Source: Schlesneria paludicola DSM 18645 (GTDB taxonomy: Bacteria > Planctomycetota > Planctomycetia > Planctomycetales > Planctomycetaceae). Taken from it: a stretch of 61,526 nt of DNA. The stretch spans positions 1 to 61,526 of the forward strand of contig CAMCMU010000030.1 of NCBI GenBank assembly GCA_945876035.1, in the 5' to 3' direction. The position numbers and the translations under genes are program-made. Of this stretch, positions 9,237 to 18,825 are shown piece by piece. A model generated the notes under the pieces. It was not told the DNA's origin. It saw nothing but the letters and a program-made list of their open reading frames with translations, and did not search any database. How positions within the stretch are numbered: position 1 is the first letter of the stretch; each line of letters begins with the position of its first letter.

Positions 9237-10604
9237 ATGTCCCGCAAGCCTTTACTGATCATCTTCGTGACCGTGTTTATCGACCTTCTCGGTTTCGGCA
9301 TCGTGATGCCGCTGCTGCCTCGGTACGCCGAGCATTTTCTACCCGCCGAGATTCAAACAGGAGTAACGAGATTCGCCGACGTTGGAGCTCAACCGGCCGG
9401 CCGACCCATCGGCCCGAGTTCCGCGCCAGGCTACGTCGCCGCGGCTCTGTCGGCACTGGCCTTCGTGTACGGGCTGATGTCGTTGCCCGAGTCGTTGCGC
9501 CCGGGGGTGACACACCCGAAGGAACGCCGAAGCTGGTTCAATCTGACGGCCGCTCGTCAGGCATTATCGTGTGGACCGCAGGGGCTGATTTTGGCAACCA
9601 TCTTTCTGACGACGTTTGCCTTCGCACAGTTCGAGAGTACTCTGTCGCTGCTGACGAAACATCTCGGCGGAACCGATGCCGTCGAGGTGATTCACGACTG
9701 GCGGCGGGGGGCGATTCTCGGCTGTCTGATGGCCTCCTTTTCGGCAATGCAGTTTCTGTTTGCACCGCTGTGGGGACGGCTGTCCGATCGGATTGGTAGA
9801 CGTCCCGTGCTGTTGGTGGGACTGGCCGGTTCAACGGTATCTTACTTCCTATTTGCCCTCGTGACACAGAGGGGAAACCACGGTCCAATTCTGGGACTCA
9901 GTCCACTGACCTGGCTCTTCATCACTCGGATCGGAGCCGGCATTTCCGGCGCCACGATTTCGACGGCTCAGGCGTATATCGCCGACTCGACCGACGCAAA
10001 GTCGCGTGGCAAGGGGATGGCACTCATCGGTGCGGCCTTCGGCATCGGCTTTACATTTGGCCCCTTACTTGGGGCGGCGTTCGTATCAGGCGATGCCGCT
10101 GGGCACAGCGTGAGTGATCGAGGAAACTTTCTCGTGTTTGCCTACATCGGCTTCATTTTGACTCTGGCTCAGGGCCTGCTTGTGCGGCGTCTGATCCCCA
10201 AACTGGGCGAGTTCCGAATGGCGATGGCGGGCGTAGTTCTGATGACACTCGGCCTGTTCTTGATTGGCCTCGCGGCGCACCAAGCATCGTTCACCCTATT
10301 GATCGCGGTGCTGCCAGTCGTGGTCGTCGGATACTCGGCAGCGACTCCAGCCACGTTGTCGATGCTGTCGCTCACTTCGGCAGCGGACGAACAGGGGGAA
10401 CTACTCGGTCTGGGCCAGAGTATGTCGTCTCTCGCCCGCATTCTTGGCCCGGTCGCGGGACTCTTGTTGCATAGCGGAGGCATCTCACGACCCTATTGGC
10501 TTGGTGCGGGATTGATGGGTTTGGGAGTGCTGATGGTGTGGGGCCTTCGTTCGGCGGTCGGCGGATTAAGTCGGACAGGATCGACAGCATCCATCGGGCG
10601 CTGA
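9237..10604 (+). CDS. MFS transporter (TCR/Tet-like) with transposed helix block
   Basis: A 455-residue major facilitator transporter, closest in style to the TetA/TCR drug:H+ antiporters. All 12 expected helices can be recognised by their motifs, but not in the usual order. Helix 1 (RxxLLIIFVTVFIDLLGFGIV, about 4-30) is followed at about 62-145 by the segment that normally contains helix 6 (ending LPESLRP), the central cytoplasmic loop and helix 7 (TTFAFAQFESTL). Only then come helix 2 with motif A (GRLSDRIGRR, about 180-189), helix 3, helix 4, and helix 5 with motif C-like GIGFTFGP. The chain then jumps straight to helices 8-12 from about 296. Both junctions fall in periplasmic loops, so membrane topology would be kept. 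See the findings. The substrate is unknown. Confidence 0.85.
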   Translation: MSRKPLLIIFVTVFIDLLGFGIVMPLLPRYAEHFLPAEIQTGVTRFADVGAQPAGRPIGPSSAPGYVAAALSALAFVYGLMSLPESLRPGVTHPKERRSWFNLTAARQALSCGPQGLILATIFLTTFAFAQFESTLSLLTKHLGGTDAVEVIHDWRRGAILGCLMASFSAMQFLFAPLWGRLSDRIGRRPVLLVGLAGSTVSYFLFALVTQRGNHGPILGLSPLTWLFITRIGAGISGATISTAQAYIADSTDAKSRGKGMALIGAAFGIGFTFGPLLGAAFVSGDAAGHSVSDRGNFLVFAYIGFILTLAQGLLVRRLIPKLGEFRMAMAGVVLMTLGLFLIGLAAHQASFTLLIAVLPVVVVGYSAATPATLSMLSLTSAADEQGELLGLGQSMSSLARILGPVAGLLLHSGGISRPYWLGAGLMGLGVLMVWGLRSAVGGLSRTGSTASIGR

Positions 10605-10935
10605 AGGACCATCCTCAATTGGAACGCGGTCTAAACGGCCATCCGCTTCTTGGTAGCCTGTCCAAATTTCACCAAAGCAATTCTTCGCACTCGAGCCATT
10701 TTGATCGGGTTCCACGTCTTTAACTCGGCTTGACTCGGCAACGTGTTCTACTTGTCAGTACGTGCACGTTGCCCGCAACATTGTGATGGGTTCTGGCGAT
10801 TGAACGGCATTTTCATGGGGATCTCGCGCGACGCGACGAAGTCAGGGGCATTCCCTATAATCGCCGAAATTCCGAATTGGATTTTTCTAAACGCAATTCT
10901 GAGACCAATCGCTCTTCTCGATCTGTGTGTCGCTG
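10605..10935. other. Intergenic stretch with a weak promoter-like site
   Basis: About 330 bases between the MFS gene and the VWA gene. No open frame with motifs is present. A TATAAT hexamer at 10856-10861 lies about 75 bases before the VWA gene start, but no good -35 box is found at the right distance, so it is only a weak promoter candidate. Confidence 0.3.
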
Positions 10936-13479
10936 ATGCAACCATTTCACCATTTTCTGGCTTGGTATCTCGGACTGAAGGCTCCCGACCCCGGTGAGGG
11001 AACCGCGTGGCATTTGGATTGGCAAAGCCTCGGCCCGACATGGCTGATTGCCGTAGCGACCGTGGGATTCCTGTGTCTCATCACATGGGTCTGCCAGCGG
11101 GATGGGCAATTCCTTAACCGCCGGCAACGTCTGACCCTCATTCTGTTGCGTGTGTCTGTCTTTTCCTTGGTCGTGGCGATGCTGACCGAGTTGAGCTTGA
11201 CTGTGGAGCGGACCGGCTTGCCGAGCATCGCAGTCATGATTGACGTCTCGGCCAGCATGTCGCTGCAAGATCAATACCCCCCCTCATCGCAAGCCGCGCT
11301 CCTCGTCAAATCACTGGCGTTGACCTCCGGTGAGGATACTCATCGCTTGGCACTGGCCCAACACGTGCTGACGCGAAATGGCGAACGATTCCTCCGCAAA
11401 CTGCAGGAGAACCACAGAGTCAGGCTTTATCGCTTTGCAGAAATCGCAACACCCTTGGATGCGGACAACGTGGATGATTCAATGGTGTCAAGAACTGAGG
11501 TATCGAATGCGTTTCGATCGACAGTTGATGACTCGGAACACAGAAACGCCGAGGGACTTGTCTCATCCACCCAGACGATGAAACGGAACTTGCGAGAGGA
11601 TCAGGAACTACCGTCCAACGGCCGAGCACTGGAATCCATCGTTCAAGAGATTCAGTCGTTGCGAGCGGAAGGCAAAAAGACCCGACTTGCTCCCTCGGTG
11701 AAGAAGGTGCTGGACGATCTGCGGGGGACTCCGCCCACAGCCTTGATCGTGTTCACCGACGGCATCGCAAGCGTCTCGGATGACGACAAGCTTTCGACGA
11801 TCGCCGAAGCGGTGCGTCGAAAAGGGATTCCATTGCATGTCGTCGGATTCGGAAGCAACCAAGCCGCAAAAGACCTGCAGCTCTACGATACTCTTGTCGA
11901 CGAGATCGCGTTTGTTGATGACCCGATACAATTCCAAGCCAAAATTAGGGGATCGGGGTACGCGGATCAACAGGTCCTTCTGCGACTCCGCCACGAGGGT
12001 GACCCCACGACATTGACATCGAAAGAGATCACTATTTCTGCGGATGGCCAGCCACAAAACGTAGAGATGTCGTACACATCTACGATTGCCGGTGATTTTG
12101 ATTTCATTCTCGAAGTCGTTCCTTCCCTCGATGAACCCAACACACAAAACAACATGGAAGCACGACACATTAGCGTCCGTGACGAAAAGATCCGCGTGTT
12201 GTTGACGGATGCTGTTCCGCGTTACGAATTCCGCTACTTAAAACAACTTCTGGAACGAGACAAATCGATCGAACTCAGCACTCTCCTCCAAGATGCGGAC
12301 GTGGAATATGCTCAGGAGGACCGAACGGCCATTCAGACGTTTCCCCTCAAACACGCGGAGTTGTCGCGTTTCGATGTCGTCATTGTGGGGGACATTTCTC
12401 CCGTGTTGCTGGGCTCAGTCGCCATGCAGAATTTGTGCGACTTTGTGCGAGAAAAAGGGGGCAGCGTGGCCTTCATCGCCGGCTCGACTGCCAATCCCCA
12501 AGAATTTGCAGGGACTCCGCTGGAGATCCTGCTGCCGTTCGCTGTTGATGATGTGAAAATGATTTCGGCAGAAGCGACATCAGACAGCTTTCGTCCAACA
12601 TTGACTCTGGAAGGCCAAAAAGGAAACAGCCTGTTTCGGTTTGGCGATGGCGACGCGGAGAGTCTTCGCATCTGGAACCAACTTCCAAAACTCAACTGGT
12701 TCGTCGAAATCCTCAGGACCAAACCGGGGGTGCGTGTCTTCGCTGAGCATCCCACAAAAGCAGGAAAACACGGCAAATTACCGCTGATTTTGCTGCAGCA
12801 TGTGGGAGCCGGCAAGGTCTTGTTTCATGCAACGGATGAAACGTGGCGATGGCGGTTCCGAACCGGCGATCTCTACTTTGGGCGTTACTGGATTCAAGCC
12901 ATGCGGTCACTCAGTCGAGGCCGACTCATCGGCAAGGATCGCACCGCGGAACTGACTGTAGACCAACTGATTTATCAGTTGGGAGAGCCGGTATCGTTGC
13001 GTGTGCGATTCGTTGATGAGAAGTTTCTGCCGACCCATTCCGCGGGCGTCACCGTGACCATCGAACACAAGGGGGAAGGGCGACGTACCATCCCTTTAAC
13101 GCGTTCCAGCGAAACCCCAATGAACTTTGAAGCAATACTTCCGCGACTTCCTGAAGGATCCTATCACGCCTGGATCTCCCAGCCGGTGTTCAATGAGTCC
13201 CCCCCCGCCACCGACTTTCGCGTGGAGTCTCCACAACGCGAACTCCAACGGCGCGACATGGACAAGACGGATCTGCAACGCGCTGCGAAGTTGTCGCATG
13301 GCCGGTTTTACACCCTAGAAGATGCCGACCAACTTCCGTCAGAAATTCCCCGTGGGATGCCAATCCTACTACACCGGGACAAACAGATTCCTCTGTGGAA
13401 TCGCGGGGAATTGATGTCGCTCTTTGCCGTGCTGCTGACGATCGAGTGGCTGCTGCGAAAACGCTGGCGATTGGCGTAG
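10936..13479 (+). CDS. Membrane-anchored VWA domain / amidotransferase-like protein
   Basis: An 847-residue protein. Two membrane helices lie near the N-terminus (about 35-52 and 68-90), followed by a von Willebrand factor A domain whose MIDAS begins MIDVSASMS (about 100) and continues at IVFTDGIASVSDDD (about 275). A charged insert of about 100 residues sits inside the domain. Beyond it lie a beta-rich CARDB-like part (about 330-420) and a class I glutamine-amidotransferase-like fold (about 425-600), but without an obvious catalytic Cys-His-Glu triad. The C-terminus ends in one more membrane helix and basic residues (LLRKRWRLA). Planctomycete genomes often carry such proteins near MoxR/BatA genes, which are not present here. 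GTG at 10927 is an alternative start. Confidence 0.8.
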   Translation: MQPFHHFLAWYLGLKAPDPGEGTAWHLDWQSLGPTWLIAVATVGFLCLITWVCQRDGQFLNRRQRLTLILLRVSVFSLVVAMLTELSLTVERTGLPSIAVMIDVSASMSLQDQYPPSSQAALLVKSLALTSGEDTHRLALAQHVLTRNGERFLRKLQENHRVRLYRFAEIATPLDADNVDDSMVSRTEVSNAFRSTVDDSEHRNAEGLVSSTQTMKRNLREDQELPSNGRALESIVQEIQSLRAEGKKTRLAPSVKKVLDDLRGTPPTALIVFTDGIASVSDDDKLSTIAEAVRRKGIPLHVVGFGSNQAAKDLQLYDTLVDEIAFVDDPIQFQAKIRGSGYADQQVLLRLRHEGDPTTLTSKEITISADGQPQNVEMSYTSTIAGDFDFILEVVPSLDEPNTQNNMEARHISVRDEKIRVLLTDAVPRYEFRYLKQLLERDKSIELSTLLQDADVEYAQEDRTAIQTFPLKHAELSRFDVVIVGDISPVLLGSVAMQNLCDFVREKGGSVAFIAGSTANPQEFAGTPLEILLPFAVDDVKMISAEATSDSFRPTLTLEGQKGNSLFRFGDGDAESLRIWNQLPKLNWFVEILRTKPGVRVFAEHPTKAGKHGKLPLILLQHVGAGKVLFHATDETWRWRFRTGDLYFGRYWIQAMRSLSRGRLIGKDRTAELTVDQLIYQLGEPVSLRVRFVDEKFLPTHSAGVTVTIEHKGEGRRTIPLTRSSETPMNFEAILPRLPEGSYHAWISQPVFNESPPATDFRVESPQRELQRRDMDKTDLQRAAKLSHGRFYTLEDADQLPSEIPRGMPILLHRDKQIPLWNRGELMSLFAVLLTIEWLLRKRWRLA

Positions 13480-13801
13480 AAACACGGGGCACCGGTCCAC
13501 GCGTGTGAGCAACTGACAGTCACGCTGCTGGCCAGAACCAGACGCGGCTAAAACAGGAATCAGGGTTTTAGTAGAACCGCACCCAACCCCAAAAACAGAT
13601 TGCCGTTGAGATGTGATCCCCACAGAGCAAGACTTCGGCCGCTGTCGCGTCTGGAAACTCGCAGTGTCTCAGGCACCCTTGTCTCACGGGTCAAACCATT
13701 TGATCCTGCCGGCGATCAAGTACCGAATCACGGAGCCGCCTGCATCACTCAACAACATACAAACATTGCTTCCATGACATCTGCCGAATTTTTCGGCGGA
13801 A
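13480..13801. other. Intergenic stretch between convergent genes
   Basis: About 320 bases between the 3' ends of the VWA gene and the PQQ-repeat gene. No gene and no strong hairpin with a T-run was found on either strand. Confidence 0.4.
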
Positions 13802-15013
13802 TCATGGGGATGCAATTTTCCAAAGTGTTCCGTTGCTTCGAACGTAGATGGCGCCATTGGAGATCGCCGGAGTACATTGAATTTTTTCATCAAGACTATT
13901 CGTTGCAACCAGTTGGCCGTTGTCGTCTTCCGGTTTAACAACATGACACTCTCCCTGTTCATTGAAGAGATAAAGATGACTTCCGGCCGCGATGGGGGAG
14001 CTACTAAACGGTCCCGTCAAACGGAGCCTCCATTTTTCACTGCCATTCGATGTCTCGCTGCAGATCAACAGGCCTGCGCCGTTGGTGCAGTACAATCGGC
14101 CGTTGTACACAAGGGGGCTTGGCGTCGCCGGACTGAGTTTACTGATTTGCCATAACACCTCCGGATGAATCATTTCGGGAAACGGCCGCAACGCCGTCAT
14201 CCCATGCGACGGAACATAGATCACACCCTCTGAAACGACTGAAGAGGGGATCGTCGATGCACCATCCTTGTAGTTCCAAATTTCCCTGCCGCTCAGTGGC
14301 TGGATCGCCACCAGACCTTCGGACGACTGCAGAAGTACCAAGTCCTCTCCACCGGAGCCATTTGGCAAGATGACAGCCGAAGTCCAGTTCACACGTTTGG
14401 GTCGCGGCAAGGTCCAACGGGAAATACCGGAGTCGACATCCACACCCGTCGCGAGCGACTCACTGTCGTTCTCCACCTGCGCCACCAGCGTGTCACCGAC
14501 AACAACAGGCGAGGAGGCCATGCCCAGACTGTTACTCGCGTTGGGATGATCGAACGTCAAACCGCGATACCACATCAGGTTCCCGTCGAGATCCAAGCAA
14601 ACCAGATCGTTACTGGAGTACAACGCGAAGATCCGTTTCCCGTCACTGCACGGTGTCGGTGCCGCGTTACTTGTGGTCGGATAGGTCATCGTCCGACCGG
14701 TTGCCGTGAACTGACGTTCCCACAATTTCGAACCCTCTTTTGCATCGAAGCAGATGACGTGCAACCGATCCTGCCGAAAGCCGCTGGAACAGGTGACGAT
14801 CACGCGGTCTTCCACAACAATCGGTGAGGACAGACCACGCCCCGGCAACGCGTTTTTCCAAGCAATGTTTTCAGTGCCTGACCACTTCAAGGGAAGGCCG
14901 GCCTCACGGGAAACACCTGTTCTGTCTGTCCCGCGAAACTGCCGCCAGTCCTCCGAACTGGCGGGCGAGACGATCTCAAAAAATGCCAGCAGCGCGATCG
15001 TAACAGTTCGCAT
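13802..15013 (-). CDS. Secreted PQQ-like beta-propeller repeat protein
   Basis: A 403-residue protein with an N-terminal signal peptide (MRTVTIALLAFFEIVSPASS). The rest is a string of beta-propeller blades of the PQQ/WD-like type. The entry motif WRQFRGTDRTGVS is typical of planctomycete outer-membrane-assembly-protein-like (BamB-like) propellers. Later blades repeat the pattern of a stored value read into an S/T-rich strand, such as KLWERQF, GNLMWYR, ISRWTL, EIWNYKD, EVLWQIS, EKWRLRL. No quinoprotein dehydrogenase active-site residues were seen, so a binding or scaffold role is more likely than an enzyme. AGAAAG lies before the start. It is followed on the same strand at higher coordinates by another secreted protein gene, 68 bases away. 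Confidence 0.8.
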   Translation of the reverse strand: MRTVTIALLAFFEIVSPASSEDWRQFRGTDRTGVSREAGLPLKWSGTENIAWKNALPGRGLSSPIVVEDRVIVTCSSGFRQDRLHVICFDAKEGSKLWERQFTATGRTMTYPTTSNAAPTPCSDGKRIFALYSSNDLVCLDLDGNLMWYRGLTFDHPNASNSLGMASSPVVVGDTLVAQVENDSESLATGVDVDSGISRWTLPRPKRVNWTSAVILPNGSGGEDLVLLQSSEGLVAIQPLSGREIWNYKDGASTIPSSVVSEGVIYVPSHGMTALRPFPEMIHPEVLWQISKLSPATPSPLVYNGRLYCTNGAGLLICSETSNGSEKWRLRLTGPFSSSPIAAGSHLYLFNEQGECHVVKPEDDNGQLVATNSLDEKIQCTPAISNGAIYVRSNGTLWKIASP

Positions 15014-15081
15014 GCGATAGTCTTTCTAAGCATCCGGCCAACAGACGTTTCTTGATGTTGACGTGGCCCGCATCATCTCTC

Positions 15082-16251
15082 TCAGGGAGCTGTTATCGAC
15101 GATGGATTCGGAAGAATGGCCCCGCCGGCTGAGTCACACACACGGAGTTGAAACTTCCAATCCTGAGCCCACTCTTCGGTCTGCTCGTTCTGACAAATCT
15201 TTATCAGAATAGAATTCGTTCCACCCTTCAGCGTTGTCTTCACGCGATACTGATCGAGTTGCGTGCCGCGATGATACTCGTCTCTGCCGAACAACAGATC
15301 TCCGTTAATCCACAGTTTCCAAGCATTTGGCGTTCCCAGTCGAATTTCGACGTCTTGAGGTTTTGTGAGTTCAAACGTGGAAAAACCATAAATCACGGAT
15401 CCCTTGTGGGGGGCCGTCTGTTTGGCGATGTTCAAAATGCCATATTCATCCGTCGTGGTATGCCGTTCCCACGCCACCTCACTCAATTTTCCGGGGTACT
15501 TGGCAGTCAGATCAATCCTCAATTCAGGAGCATAGGCAACGTCGAATCCTTTTTTTTCCGAATTATCGAATGGGCCGATGAGCTGCCAGTCGACGAGAAA
15601 TCCGAAATGCTTCTGCAGATCGACCAACTCACCCAGTTCTCGCAGTGCCTTGGCAATGGTTTTGACCTGATCATCATCGATCGCACCTGACAGAGCCTCA
15701 CGATACAAAACAATCGCCTCGGCCGACGGCTTCTCCGAATGAGACTTTTCGGCGAGATCAATCAGCCGTTGCACAGCATCGCGACGGAATTCGGGGCTGG
15801 AGTCTTTCAACATTCCGGGAATCAGTCGGTCGCTGGATGATCGATCCACCTGAACAAGCCAGTCATACGCCAAACGACGAGCTTCCGGGCTGTGTCCAGA
15901 CTCTCCGATGAACTCTTCCAATTCCAAGACAGGAAGTTTTCGATCCTGATTGCGCGTTCGCTCGGCAATCGCATCAAACGCGCCTCGCAACCAGTTTGTT
16001 GAAAGCGGATTCGCATGATCAAACGCCTTCAAAATCGGAATCAACGATTCTGAATTTCTTTTTGATAACTCCTTCACGGCCACAACCGCTGACAGGTGGC
16101 CCTGACCCTCGGCGCCAACAGCACGGATCGCCGCCAGATTTTCGTCGATTGACGACGCCCATGTGATTGCCGGCAGGGTGAGTAGACCACTTGCCAGAAA
16201 CCAGATCACAATACCCGTTGTCACAGCTCGATTCCAAGAGTGCTTCATCAT
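15082..16251 (-). CDS. Secreted HEAT-repeat-like / beta-sandwich protein
   Basis: About 389 residues. A signal peptide covers the first 35 residues (hydrophobic GIVIWFLASGLLTLPAITWA). An all-helical region with HEAT-like character (about 40-205) follows, for example RRLAYDWLVQVDRSSSDRL and EFRRDAVQRLIDLAEK. The C-terminal half (about 215-385) is a beta-sandwich of PA14/galactose-binding style with W..IGPFDNSEKKGFD and KLWINGDLLFGRDEYHRG, typical of secreted planctomycete proteins that bind or process carbohydrate. No catalytic residues can be assigned. The start is one of two adjacent ATG codons, and GTG 16266 is an alternative. It sits just upstream of the PQQ gene and the two may be co-transcribed. 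Confidence 0.65.
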   Translation of the reverse strand: MMKHSWNRAVTTGIVIWFLASGLLTLPAITWASSIDENLAAIRAVGAEGQGHLSAVVAVKELSKRNSESLIPILKAFDHANPLSTNWLRGAFDAIAERTRNQDRKLPVLELEEFIGESGHSPEARRLAYDWLVQVDRSSSDRLIPGMLKDSSPEFRRDAVQRLIDLAEKSHSEKPSAEAIVLYREALSGAIDDDQVKTIAKALRELGELVDLQKHFGFLVDWQLIGPFDNSEKKGFDVAYAPELRIDLTAKYPGKLSEVAWERHTTTDEYGILNIAKQTAPHKGSVIYGFSTFELTKPQDVEIRLGTPNAWKLWINGDLLFGRDEYHRGTQLDQYRVKTTLKGGTNSILIKICQNEQTEEWAQDWKFQLRVCDSAGGAILPNPSSITAP

Positions 16252-16460
16252 TTCAAGTTCAACCACCCCTTAAAAATAAAACGCCCTCAAACACCGTCAA
16301 AACACATTGTTTTCTGAGGACGTACCATTCTAACCTGCCGCTCTCTCGAAATGAAAACGATGCTGACGGATGCTTAATTTATCGAGCTGCGAGGAAGTCT
16401 CCCATCGAGTACCATCATGCTCAGTATTCACCAACAATGCATCCTCCACTCTCGCTTCTA

Positions 16461-16922
16461 ATGGAACACATGAAACTGAACGCACTGATTAACGAGATTG
16501 GAGAACTTGAGCCGGATGAGAAATTGGAATGGCTCGTTGAGTTTGCCAACCAGTTACCGGAGCTCTCGCAGGAACGAATGGGCCAGCCGTTTCCCGAGTC
16601 ATGCCTGGTTCAGGAATGTCAGACACCGGTTTATTTATGGGTCTCTGTCAAAAATGGCCGGGTTCGGATTGAAGCCGATGTTCCTCGCAAATCACCAACC
16701 GTTCGAGGACTCGTTGCGGTTCTGGTTGTGGGATTAAATGGCGCAGCGATCTCAGACGCACTGGCCTTGCCGGATGATCTCGTCTCACACTGGAACTTGA
16801 ACAAAGCACTGGGAATGACGCGTCAGCAGGGCTTTCGTGGTGTTGTCCGCCGAGTAAAACAGGCCTTGTTAGACTGTGCAGGCGACAATCTCCACGATCC
16901 TTCCCGTTCTCAAGAAAAGTGA
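16461..16922 (+). CDS. sufE: SufE family sulfur-transfer protein
   Basis: SufE accepts persulfide sulfur from a SufS-type cysteine desulfurase and passes it to iron-sulfur cluster assembly. The 153-residue product has the expected length and fold signature: the N-terminal helix NEIGELEPDEKLEWLVEFANQLP, then CLVQECQTPVYLWV, whose second cysteine (in ECQT) aligns with the persulfide-carrying Cys of E. coli SufE, and the C-terminal GLNGAAISDALALP and MTRQQGFRGVVRRVK. An additional Cys four positions before is unusual. The frame is open further upstream, but the family begins around this point. ATG 16461 and ATG 16470 are both possible. It is transcribed divergently from the secreted protein before it. 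No suf genes are adjacent. Confidence 0.88.
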   Translation: MEHMKLNALINEIGELEPDEKLEWLVEFANQLPELSQERMGQPFPESCLVQECQTPVYLWVSVKNGRVRIEADVPRKSPTVRGLVAVLVVGLNGAAISDALALPDDLVSHWNLNKALGMTRQQGFRGVVRRVKQALLDCAGDNLHDPSRSQEK

Positions 16923-17206
16923 AGATTCCCTCTCCCATTTGCATCTGTTTACGTTATGCTGTCGATTCGGATTTGAGTCGTGCGTGTGAAGGGATTCGCT
17001 CTCCCAACATCCCCAACGGGGCTCCTGTGTGAGACCGACCTGTCGAGCCTGTTTGTTCGAATCGCATTCGGTTGAGCCATTCGAAGTCGCTGCTACGTGT
17101 CCCTGTTGACCTTCGAAACCAACCACTGTCTCCACTGCCTGACTGATGAGGGCGAATGCCTTGAATCGGTCCTGATCGGAGACGGTACTACGAGAAAGGC
17201 CTCGCT

Positions 17207-17803
17207 GTGGCAAATATTTTGCAACGAAAGAAGACTCCGACGACGGAAACTCAGGAAAAATCAGCACGGCTTCTTCCTTCGACTGAATTACCGGCTTACA
17301 CGTACGTTCCTGGTACAGACACACCGCACCCCATTCGTGACCCTCGGGGACACAGTTACCAAAGAAAATCACCACCCCCCAAAATGCTCACGGCCACATC
17401 GTGGGCGGAAAACCGCCACTATCTTCTCGCTCTGGATTACTTCAACCACGGATATTACTGGGAAGCTCACGAGGAATGGGAGCGATTGTGGCGAGCCTCC
17501 GGCCCGGACACTGCCGTTGGAAAGTTTCTGAAGGGCTTGGTCAAGCTGTCGGCTGCCGGTGTCAAGGTCCGAGAAAACAGCATCCACGGCGTCCGTCGTC
17601 ACGCGGCATCGGCCGGTGAAGTGTTTGCCGATGTTGCGGCGGAGGTCGGGACGGAGCATTATTGCGGACTCGAGTTTATCCTCCTGCAATTTGCCGCGGA
17701 TCGTGCGGCGCAGATCGCCTACAATGAACGAACCGGGACACCGCATGAGCCCACTCGTGTCTTTCCATTCGTGCTGACAATTACCCCAATGCCGCTTGCC
17801 TGA
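17207..17803 (+). CDS. DUF309 family protein
   Basis: A 198-residue helical protein of the DUF309 family, recognised by [20 protein letters not shown] (about 76-95) followed by [19 protein letters not shown]. The N-terminal 65 residues form a proline-rich tail with LPAYTYVPG and [10 protein letters not shown], which I associate with planctomycete versions. DUF309 proteins are small helical bundles of unknown biochemical function with conserved Glu-His residues that could bind metal. The start is GTG at 17207 with AAAGGC about eight bases upstream. A start at the later ATG 17384 would remove the conserved N-terminal tail and is less likely. Confidence 0.8.
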   Translation: MANILQRKKTPTTETQEKSARLLPSTELPAYTYVPGTDTPHPIRDPRGHSYQRKSPPPKMLTATSWAENRHYLLALDYFNHGYYWEAHEEWERLWRASGPDTAVGKFLKGLVKLSAAGVKVRENSIHGVRRHAASAGEVFADVAAEVGTEHYCGLEFILLQFAADRAAQIAYNERTGTPHEPTRVFPFVLTITPMPLA

Positions 17804-18162
17804 TTTCGTCGTCACACAACTTCAGAGTGTACTGTGGTGTTCGATCACAGATCCACAGCAGGACCCGTTAACAAGTCACGACACGGCCGTGAATCGGTTC
17901 GATCCATGAGCCTCGTTCCGATGACTATCGAACGATTCCAAATCGCCCAAGAACCCGCGTGGTGAGATTTTTGCCTCGCGGTTCTTGTCGATCTTACAGA
18001 ACCGGAGGGAATCAGCGGTTCCTTCGACCAGGTGGCCCTGCACAGCGGTGTCGAATGGGGTCCCCGCGACCCTCTGAAATTGAGTTCGCACTTCGGCTTG
18101 GACCATCGTCGTACGTGTTTCCCACAGCGCGATTGTGGATGGCCGTCCCAAGTTCTCGATGG
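17804..18162. other. Stretch before the DUF1080 pseudogene
   Basis: About 360 bases that may include the decayed 5' part of the DUF1080 gene. A minus-strand open frame (17876-18151) lacks any recognisable motif. Nothing else could be supported. Confidence 0.3.
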
Positions 18163-18825
18163 GTCAGTGGCATTCTTTGGCCAGAGCCGGTAGTTATCAA
18201 TTCTGGTCCGCTGAACGGGCCGCCCTCCGATGCGATTGTGCTGTTCAATGGTACCGACGTGTCGCAGTGGGAGAATGGTGAGACGTGGACAGTTCAGGAC
18301 GGATACGCATCACCGCGTTCTGGCGATATCCGTACGAAGACCGTACTCGACGATTGCCAGTGACACATCGAATGGGCCACTCCCGAACAGGTCGAAGGAA
18401 GTGGTCAGGATCGCGGAAATAGTGGAGTCTTCTTCGGTTCGAAGTATGACGTTCAGGTGCTCGACTCCTTCGAGAACAAAACGTACTTCGACGGCCAAGC
18501 GCGCTCGCTCTACAAGACGAAACCGCCGCTGGTCAATGCCTGCCGCAAGCCGGGCGCGTGGCAAACCTATGACGTAATCTACACCGCACCGAAGTTCAAC
18601 GAGCACGGGCAACTCGTCAAACTTAGCGACATCACCGCAATCCACAACGGCGTGCTGATCCAGAACCATACGGAACTGCTGGGCGACACGGACTACGAGA
18701 ATCCACCGACCTTTCATCCCCACGAAGCCACTCCGATCCGCCTCCAATTCCATGGCAATCCGGTCCGTTTCCGCAGCATCTGGCTCCGCCAACTCTCCGA
18801 GTCCCAGCCACGACGTCCTGAATGA
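18163..18825 (+). pseudogene. DUF1080 (3-keto-disaccharide hydrolase-like) pseudogene
   Basis: One reading frame carries almost the whole of a planctomycete DUF1080 protein: WPEPVVINSGPLNGPPSDAI, ALFNG-like IVLFNGTDVSQWENG, then after a stop HIEWATPEQVEGSGQDRGNS, GVFFGSKYDVQVLDSFENKT, YFDGQARSLYKTKPPLVNAC, and GNPVRFRSIWLRQL at the end. The stop is a single TGA at 18361-18363, where relatives have Leu in DCQLHIEW. No signal peptide or clear start is found upstream, so the 5' end is also lost or badly changed. Intact relatives are secreted beta-sandwich (LamG-like) glycoside hydrolases. Two separate defects argue for a true pseudogene rather than one sequencing error. Confidence 0.8.

Noticed and set aside
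17876-18151. Minus-strand 91-codon open frame in front of the DUF1080 pseudogene
   Set aside because: No motif, no ribosome binding site, and it lies antisense to the probable lost 5' part of the pseudogene.
18361-18363. TGA in the DUF1080 frame as a selenocysteine codon
   Set aside because: Relatives have leucine at this position, not cysteine, no SECIS-like hairpin was seen, and the gene also lacks a proper start.
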